Part shown: positions 5,826-10,454 of the stretch, one piece after another
How positions within the stretch are numbered: the stretch's first letter is position 1
Layout of the letters: every line of letters starts with the position of its first letter
Origin: Nitrososphaerales archaeon TH1920
Lineage (GTDB): Archaea > Thermoproteota > Nitrososphaeria > Nitrososphaerales > Nitrososphaeraceae
Assembly (NCBI GenBank): GCA_014523495.1
Contig: JAATVM010000074.1
Coordinates: 1-10,454 of the forward strand
Direction of reading: 5' to 3'
Length of the DNA stretch: 10,454 bases
Position numbers and translations under genes: made by a program
Notes under the pieces: model-generated
What the model saw: the letters and a program-made list of their open reading frames with translations, nothing else
What the model was told of the DNA's origin: nothing
Databases searched by the model: none

Positions 5826-7194
5826 ATCCTTTCTCCTTTTGGGTACGTATCATTTTCAATACATTTGAAATTACTTCTGAGCCTTTTAATGTTCCTATGG
5901 ATCCTGTACGCCCCCAAGATTCTGTAAAGCCTTGACTTCCATCACTTTTGATACCATTTCCTGATACCAGCAAAGGGATTGGATCATCAGTATGTGACTT
6001 TTTAATACACGGAGTTGAGTGATCGCCCGAGATAACTACTACATATGGTTTATTTGCCGATTTCAAAAACATACCGAAGAAATTTTCGTCTATCAATTCA
6101 ATATTAGATTTTTTACCCAATGCATCGCCATCATGTCCATATTCATCAGGTCCCTTTATATGAACATATACTAGATTATATGAGTTAAGAATTTCTGCAA
6201 CCTCCTTTCCTTTTTGTGTATAATCATCAATTTTTTCAGAACAAAATAGTGCCATCCCTAGCATTTTGGCTATTCCAATTTCTACAGGCATATCAACCAA
6301 ACAAGAGGTAGAAATGCCATACTTTTCATTGATCGGTTGAAGCGAAGGTATACTATTGCCAGCATCGCGCAATAAGATTACGTTCATAGGTTTTTTGTTG
6401 TTTGAAATCCGTTTAAGATTTATTGGATGTTCCTTCAACAAAGAAATAGATTTACGAGTAAATTCGTTGACAATTTTTGCTGAGAGGATTGATGACTCTG
6501 AATTATCTTCTGATTTGGACTCCTGAACAACCATACTCTCAACATCAGTTTTGGCGATACCTATACCATTCAATTTACCATATGCAGGATCAGTATTAGT
6601 TATTTTATCAGAGAGATATTTTTTGTTGTGTCTAAATTTAATAATAACACGGTGTGAAATAGTCGGTGTTATTTTGACTGAAACATCCGGGTCATCAAAT
6701 TTCACATTATCTTCTAGAAACGCACAGATATGGATGGCTTCTTGTTTGACAATATCTCGACCCGCGCGTCTATCAATTATTTTATTTCTATCTAGTGTCG
6801 CAAAATTACCTCTTAGAGCTAGATCTCCGTCACGGAACTCAACACCACAGCCAATTATTTCTACAATCCCCCTTCCCACATATTCTTTCCCCTGAAAATC
6901 ATAACCGAGCATGTTGAATACCGCAATATCTGATTGAGGTGATATTCCTTCGCCTACGCTTATTACCTGACCCATTTTACCATTTTTAGCTAGAGTATCA
7001 ATATTTGGAGTCTTGGCAGCCTCCAATGGAGTTTGTCCATTCAAATTTGGATTTGGAAGGTCACCAATTCCATCAAGTAGAACGTACAATATTCTTAGAT
7101 CTTGGTTATCAGGCAATGCTGAAAGAGATAAAAAACTATGATTTATCTGTAATGTCAAAACAGTTGGGATTACATATTTTATCAAATTCGTCAT
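5824..7194 (-). CDS. apgM: 2,3-bisphosphoglycerate-independent phosphoglycerate mutase, archaeal type
   Basis: ApgM interconverts 3- and 2-phosphoglycerate in glycolysis and gluconeogenesis and is a cytosolic two-metal enzyme of the alkaline phosphatase superfamily. Signatures: LLDGIGDLP with metal ligand Asp41; TPLEAAKTPNIDTLAKNG (55-72); SPQSDIAVFNMLGYD, whose Ser88 is the expected phosphorylated nucleophile; HIKGPDEYGHDGD (345-357); GDHSTP (390-395); and HTDDPIP (401-407). All key residues are present and the frame is intact. The ATG at 7194 gives 456 residues with about 30 extra, mildly hydrophobic N-terminal residues before the first strand. The TTG at 7114-7116 gives 430 residues, the family's usual length, beginning just before DLRILYVLLDG. 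I keep the ATG as the outer limit because it is the only ATG, but the TTG start is more likely. It is divergent from atpF. Confidence 0.93.
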   Translation of the reverse strand: MTNLIKYVIPTVLTLQINHSFLSLSALPDNQDLRILYVLLDGIGDLPNPNLNGQTPLEAAKTPNIDTLAKNGKMGQVISVGEGISPQSDIAVFNMLGYDFQGKEYVGRGIVEIIGCGVEFRDGDLALRGNFATLDRNKIIDRRAGRDIVKQEAIHICAFLEDNVKFDDPDVSVKITPTISHRVIIKFRHNKKYLSDKITNTDPAYGKLNGIGIAKTDVESMVVQESKSEDNSESSILSAKIVNEFTRKSISLLKEHPINLKRISNNKKPMNVILLRDAGNSIPSLQPINEKYGISTSCLVDMPVEIGIAKMLGMALFCSEKIDDYTQKGKEVAEILNSYNLVYVHIKGPDEYGHDGDALGKKSNIELIDENFFGMFLKSANKPYVVVISGDHSTPCIKKSHTDDPIPLLVSGNGIKSDGSQGFTESWGRTGSIGTLKGSEVISNVLKMIRTQKEKG

Positions 7195-7248
7195 ACAAAA
7201 GAATTAAAAAGAACTATAGGATTAGGTGTTTAAGACAAATTGAGAATA

Positions 7249-7536
7249 ATGGCGGTTGGAAGTAGAATTTTTGTAACAAGCTTTCAACTTGCTGGCGTTG
7301 AAGGCATTAAAGTAGATTCCTCAACTGAAGCGCTACATCATATTAATAGTCTAGACACTGTTAGCGATGTCGGACTTGTTCTAATAAGTGAAGATATTGG
7401 AAAGGAAATTCGCACTCAACTTACGAATATTAGAACCAATCGGCCAATTCCTTTAATTTTTGAATTACCTGCACCAGGTAGTACTAAGCAAAATGTGGAT
7501 TATAGAGCCTTATTAAAGCAAATTTTGGGCGTATGA
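7249..7536 (+). CDS. atpF: A-type ATP synthase subunit F
   Basis: Subunit F is part of the central stalk of the archaeal A1Ao ATP synthase and couples rotation to the catalytic head. The 95-residue product matches the small Rossmann-like family: GSRIFVTSFQLAGVEGIKV (4-22, the usual G-x-x-FxLAGV region), SDVGLVLISEDIGKEIR (39-55), RPIPLIFELPAPGS (65-78, with the PxPLIxExP strand) and a C-terminal helix RALLKQILGV. The start is the ATG at 7249; an in-frame TTG at 7240 would add only three residues. No other ATP synthase subunit is in the window: apgM lies divergently upstream and a glycosyltransferase downstream, so this copy is outside an ATP synthase operon within the visible range. The spacer to the apgM ATG is only 54 bases, so the promoters may overlap. 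Confidence 0.87.
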   Translation: MAVGSRIFVTSFQLAGVEGIKVDSSTEALHHINSLDTVSDVGLVLISEDIGKEIRTQLTNIRTNRPIPLIFELPAPGSTKQNVDYRALLKQILGV

Positions 7537-7668
7537 GTATTCATTTTTGATATTCTGTTAACCAGTAATGCAAAATAAGATTAACTGTAAATCATTCTTA
7601 TCTTTTTGAAAAATGTTAAATTAATCAATCATATTATTACGAAATTATTTCAAATAGAGCAGTATAGT

Positions 7669-7675
7669 CTATATT
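7669..7675 (+). promoter_or_regulatory. TATA-like box for the glycosyltransferase gene
   Basis: CTATATT lies 23-29 bases before the TTG at 7698, a spacing expected for a leaderless transcript starting there. A second AT element (GTATAG, 7662-7667) is equally well placed for the out-of-frame ATG at 7688, so the box does not settle the start. Confidence 0.3.
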
Positions 7676-7697
7676 CCGAAAAAAATAATGATACCGA

Positions 7698-8900
7698 TTG
7701 ATCTTTTTAGTAGTACTTGGCATCATAATAGCAATTAATACTGCAATCCTTGCCTGTTGGACCTATTTTCTTATTTTGATCACAAGATCAATTTTAAAAT
7801 CTCCAAAGTTAGAATGGTCGGCCAAGTATAGAATAAAATCAAAACCTAAAGTCAGTATTATTGTACCGGCGAGAAATGAAGAGGAAACAATATTAAAATG
7901 CCTTCAGTCTTTGTTGTCGCAAGACTATGATAACTTCGAGGTAATAGCTATCGATGATGCGTCTACAGATAAAACCCTATCAATTATTTCAGAGATTGCC
8001 AGAAAAAATCATAATTTGGTAGTAGTAAAAGCTCCTCCTAGACCAGACGATTGGGTTGGAAAGAATTGGGCGTGTTTTCAAGGTTTCCAAAAATCATCAG
8101 GAGAAATTCTTATGTTTACTGATGCTGATACCGTACACAAACCCAATGCATTGTCTTCCACAGTTAATACAATGATTCATCAAGAACTTGATGCACTTAC
8201 TCTTGTTCCCAAACTCTTATGCTATGATATAATTACAAAACTTACATTGCCTGTACTATCTGTATTTCTACATTCAAGATATTCACCACTCCGTGTAAAT
8301 AATCCAAAAAATAGGATTGGTTATTTTTTTGGTAGTTTTTATCTCATAACAAGAAAAACCTACGAAAGAATCGGCACACATGAAAAAGTACATCAAGAGT
8401 TAGTTGAGGATGGAGCATTAGGACGCAAAGTAAAAGAAGAAGGAATGAAATTGAGATTAGTCAGGGGTGAAGATTACGTCGAGGCATTATGGGCACGCGA
8501 TCCGCACTCACTATGGCATGCATTACGTCGCATAATCATTCCACTACATACACAAAAGAAAAGATCGGCAATGATGGTTACAGCTGTTATTTTTTTTATA
8601 CTATTTGAGCCATTTCTAATTTTGCCTCTTTCCTTGCTTTATCTTGCAGATTATCAGCTTAATGGCTTTCTGTTGACTATCAATGTTTTGACAATCTGTC
8701 TAATACTTACTTGTACTGTCGTGCAATCTCATTTTGGTCTCTTACAGAAATCAATTTATGGACTTGGCTTTCCCTTAGGATGCACAGTAATAACTCTTTG
8801 TTTCTTGATGTCCGCTTTTGGTTCAAGAGGAAACAGAGTAGTAAAGTGGCGTGATAGAAATTATTTGGTCAGTGGAAAACAGCATCCGTTTCATATATAG
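7698..8900 (+). CDS. Membrane glycosyltransferase family 2 (HpnB/CrtQ-like)
   Basis: This 400-residue inverting GT-A glycosyltransferase acts at the membrane. It starts with a membrane helix (about 2-28). The GT2 domain follows: KVSIIVPARNEEETILKCL (51-69), EVIAIDDASTDKT with the nucleotide-binding Asp86-Asp87 (81-93), WVGKNWACFQGF (119-130), the metal-binding DAD at 142-144, and VEDGALGRKVKEEG (236-249) with the likely catalytic acidic pair. Three further hydrophobic segments lie at about 291-316, 322-342 and 352-373, then VVKWRDRNY near the end. The GKxWAxxQG block and the C-terminal W-x-x-R-x-Y resemble hopanoid-associated HpnB and carotenoid glycosyltransferase CrtQ, so a lipid or isoprenoid acceptor is plausible but unproven. 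The start is TTG at 7698; a TGA lies three codons upstream in frame and no ATG occurs before the catalytic domain. Confidence 0.88.
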   Translation: MIFLVVLGIIIAINTAILACWTYFLILITRSILKSPKLEWSAKYRIKSKPKVSIIVPARNEEETILKCLQSLLSQDYDNFEVIAIDDASTDKTLSIISEIARKNHNLVVVKAPPRPDDWVGKNWACFQGFQKSSGEILMFTDADTVHKPNALSSTVNTMIHQELDALTLVPKLLCYDIITKLTLPVLSVFLHSRYSPLRVNNPKNRIGYFFGSFYLITRKTYERIGTHEKVHQELVEDGALGRKVKEEGMKLRLVRGEDYVEALWARDPHSLWHALRRIIIPLHTQKKRSAMMVTAVIFFILFEPFLILPLSLLYLADYQLNGFLLTINVLTICLILTCTVVQSHFGLLQKSIYGLGFPLGCTVITLCFLMSAFGSRGNRVVKWRDRNYLVSGKQHPFHI

Positions 8901-8903
8901 GAG
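8899..8903 (+). promoter_or_regulatory. Shine-Dalgarno-like AGGAG before a small ORF
   Basis: AGGAG overlaps the TAG stop of the glycosyltransferase and stands seven bases before the GTG at 8911. This is ideal spacing for translation of a downstream gene on the same message. Confidence 0.35.
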
Positions 8904-8910
8904 ATGCAAC

Positions 8911-9000
8911 GTGGTTGGGAAAAACTCATTTGCGATTAATATAATTTACACTATTTTTGTTTGCATATTCATCACAACTGTCCTTCTACCGCATAATTGA
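8911..9000 (+). CDS. Candidate 29-residue single-span membrane peptide
   Basis: A short frame begins with GTG ten bases after the glycosyltransferase stop and ends with TGA. It encodes a short polar N-terminus (MVGKNSFAIN), then a hydrophobic stretch of about 16 residues (IIYTIFVCIFITTVLL) that could just span a membrane, and a PHN tail. A GGAG-type ribosome-binding site is correctly spaced. Support is limited to the site, the tight spacing and the hydrophobicity; AT-rich DNA often encodes hydrophobic shadows. If real, it could be a small partner of the membrane glycosyltransferase. I recognise no family. Confidence 0.3.
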   Translation: MVGKNSFAINIIYTIFVCIFITTVLLPHN

Positions 9001-9027
9001 ACAATTGAAGTTTATTGTTGAAACAAA

Positions 9028-9040
9028 TTATTAATAATAA
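9028..9040 (+). promoter_or_regulatory. TATA-like box for cofG-cofH
   Basis: TTATTAATAATAA lies 24-36 bases before the TTG start of cofG, as expected for a leaderless operon transcript. There is no Shine-Dalgarno sequence before cofG. Confidence 0.45.
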
Positions 9041-9063
9041 AGCCCTTCAATAATAATAAGGCA

Positions 9064-10254
9064 TTGAAATCTCAGCTGGATGGAATGGATCTGTCGGCAA
9101 TGAATGAAATTGCGCAGAGAGTACAGAATTTCCCGATTGCTAAAGATGAAGTTTATGAGTTAATAAAGCAATATGACATAAAATCGCTATGTGCATTAGC
9201 GAAAACACTAAGGGATAATTGTAAAAATGGTCCAATAACATATTCCAGAAAGGTGTTTATAAACTTGATCAATCTTTGTAGAGATACCTGTTCTTACTGC
9301 ACTTATAAAAAAGAGTTGTCGGACTTTGATTTATCAATTCTTACAAAGGGTCAAGTATTACATATAGCAAGGTTAGGTAAACATCTAAAATGTACAGAAG
9401 CATTAATTGTGACTGGAGAAAGGCCGGAACAAAAATATCCTGAATTTAGGGAATGGTTAAAAAAATACGATTGTTCATCTACGACTGAATATATAGAGCA
9501 AATAAGTAATTTGATTTTGGAAGAAACAGGACTATTACCGCATACGAATGCGGGCAGTTTGAATTATGATGAATTATCGATGCTCAAAAGATCTAATGTA
9601 AGCCTTGGGTGTATGTTAGAGACATCTAGTGAAAGACTCTCGGGTAAGAATATGCCACATGAATTAGCACCTAGCAAAAACCCAAGAGCCAGAATTCGTG
9701 TTCTTGAAAATGCAGGTAAACTAAAAATACCTATGACCACAGGGTTACTCATAGGAATCGGAGAAACCTTAGAAGAGATAATTGATTCATTGTTTGTTAT
9801 TAGGGAAGTTAATCAAAAATATGGAAACATTCAAGAGATAATAATGCAAAACCACGTACCCAAATACAATACCAAAATGAGGAACTTTGAGCCTCCCACA
9901 TATGATTTATTTTTACTTACAGTTTCCTTAGCAAGGATCATAATTCCACAGATGAACATCCAAGTTCCACCCAATCTTAGCCCTAAACATTATTCCAACT
10001 ATATTGATGCAGGTATTAATGACTGGGGTGGAATATCTCCCCTAACAATTGATTTCGTAAATCCTGAATCTCCTTGGCCTGACATTAAAGATGTTAAGCA
10101 TGCTACTGAAAAGGCAGGTTATATGTTTAAAGGTAGACTTGCAATTTATCCGGAATTTATTTTGAACAAAAGAGATTTCATCTCCAAGAATCTATGGAAC
10201 TATATATCCAGATTATCAGATAGCAGTGGATTGGTCAAGGAGGAATTAAATTGA
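9064..10254 (+). CDS. cofG: FO synthase subunit 1, CofG (radical SAM, F420 biosynthesis)
   Basis: CofG is the radical SAM enzyme that, with the CofH product, closes the deazaflavin ring of 7,8-didemethyl-8-hydroxy-5-deazariboflavin (FO), the core of coenzyme F420. The 396-residue protein carries the [4Fe-4S] motif CRDTCSYC at 72-79, TGERPE (117-122), LPHTNAGSLNYDEL, a GCMLETSSERL strand, TTGLLIGIGET, QVPPNLSP and GINDWGGISPLTIDFVNPE followed by WP. These are diagnostic for CofG rather than CofH, MqnC or MqnE. It is slightly longer than the Methanocaldococcus protein (about 361). The start is TTG at 9064, supported by a TATA-like box 24-36 bases upstream; the first in-frame ATG is codon 8, so the alternative changes little. 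It overlaps cofH by one base (TGATG), so the two are co-transcribed and probably translationally coupled. Confidence 0.95.
   Translation: MKSQLDGMDLSAMNEIAQRVQNFPIAKDEVYELIKQYDIKSLCALAKTLRDNCKNGPITYSRKVFINLINLCRDTCSYCTYKKELSDFDLSILTKGQVLHIARLGKHLKCTEALIVTGERPEQKYPEFREWLKKYDCSSTTEYIEQISNLILEETGLLPHTNAGSLNYDELSMLKRSNVSLGCMLETSSERLSGKNMPHELAPSKNPRARIRVLENAGKLKIPMTTGLLIGIGETLEEIIDSLFVIREVNQKYGNIQEIIMQNHVPKYNTKMRNFEPPTYDLFLLTVSLARIIIPQMNIQVPPNLSPKHYSNYIDAGINDWGGISPLTIDFVNPESPWPDIKDVKHATEKAGYMFKGRLAIYPEFILNKRDFISKNLWNYISRLSDSSGLVKEELN
10237..10244 (+). promoter_or_regulatory. Shine-Dalgarno sequence for cofH
   Basis: AAGGAGGA lies inside the end of cofG, nine bases before the cofH ATG. It is the strongest ribosome-binding site in the window and contrasts with the leaderless first genes, as expected for an internal operon gene. 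Confidence 0.8.
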
Positions 10255-10454
10255 TGCTAGAATCTATGATGAAGGAGATAGATCCAGTTATTTCAGAAAT
10301 ATTGAATCAATCACTGGATTCCAAGAATATCTCCATAAAACAAGCTGTTGAATTGTTTGATTCAAAAGGCGCCGAAATGATCATGACTGCAATGGTGGCA
10401 GACAAGATAAGGAAAAAAAATGTTGGCGATAAAGTAACTTATGTTATCAATAGA
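10254..10454 (+). CDS. cofH: FO synthase subunit 2, CofH (5' part, cut by the window end)
   Basis: CofH is the radical SAM partner of CofG: it joins tyrosine-derived 4-hydroxybenzyl to 5-amino-6-ribitylaminouracil, the substrate CofG then cyclises. Only the first 67 residues are visible. They fit the N-terminal helical part of the family: an ISEILNQSLDSKNISIKQAV segment, VELFDSKGAEM, ADKIRKK and finally VGDKVTYVINR, which in CofH leads into NINFTN and the radical SAM cysteines beyond the edge. The ATG overlaps the cofG stop as TGATG and has a strong Shine-Dalgarno sequence, so the start is secure. The cysteine motif is outside the window, so the call rests on this N-terminus and on its place directly after cofG. 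Confidence 0.88.
   Translation, partial: MLESMMKEIDPVISEILNQSLDSKNISIKQAVELFDSKGAEMIMTAMVADKIRKKNVGDKVTYVINR

Noticed and set aside
7005..7265. 86-codon plus-strand frame overlapping the start of apgM and of atpF.
   Set aside because: It is the opposite-strand shadow of the conserved apgM N-terminal region and runs out of frame into atpF.
1..10454. tRNA, rRNA, CRISPR arrays, insertion sequences or attachment sites.
   Set aside because: I looked for T-loop GTTCGA blocks, evenly spaced repeats, terminal inverted repeats and transposase motifs by eye and found none; a covariance-model scan was not possible.

Overview
The window reads as archaeal, and most likely comes from an AT-rich ammonia-oxidising member of the Nitrososphaerota (Thaumarchaeota), in the style of Nitrosocosmicus. 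The phylum is inferred from gene content: PurP in place of a bacterial PurH, a 60-residue SecE/Sec61-gamma, archaeal-type phosphoglycerate mutase ApgM, A-type ATP synthase subunit F, CofG and CofH for coenzyme F420, an Lrp/AsnC regulator, and TATA-like boxes 20-36 bases before start codons. The low GC content and the genus are guesses from memory and were not tested.

Layout. At 1-1020 (+) is a 5'-truncated luciferase-like (LLM) oxidoreductase, probably F420-dependent. Convergent to it at 1095-2108 (-) is a beta-CASP metallo-beta-lactamase nuclease. A divergent gene at 2262-2924 (+) encodes an exported or membrane-anchored protein of unknown function. purP (2964-4004, -) and secE (4069-4251, -) follow. 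A stretch of about 410 bases at 4252-4662 has no convincing gene. Next come two divergent regulators, an Lrp/AsnC protein (4663-5115, -) and an HTH protein with a Cys/His tail (5390-5797, +). apgM (5824-7194, -) is convergent with the latter and divergent from atpF (7249-7536, +). A membrane glycosyltransferase (7698-8900, +) may be followed by a 29-residue membrane peptide (8911-9000, +). The window ends with cofG (9064-10254, +), which overlaps the start of cofH (10254 onward, cut by the window edge).

How the genes relate. Most are housekeeping genes, each apparently with its own promoter: purine synthesis, protein translocation, glycolysis/gluconeogenesis, ATP synthesis and F420 synthesis. 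cofG-cofH is the one clear operon (TGATG overlap plus a strong Shine-Dalgarno sequence) and makes the deazaflavin core of F420. The LLM enzyme at the left edge may use F420 but is not linked to it transcriptionally. Most single genes have a TATA-like box so close to the start codon that leaderless mRNA is expected, and four have TTG as the best or only start. I found no mobile element, CRISPR array, rRNA or tRNA and no obvious new multi-gene system. The points most worth a second look are a palindrome overlapping the start of the HTH gene, the possible microprotein after the glycosyltransferase, the solitary atpF, and the uncertain start of the glycosyltransferase.
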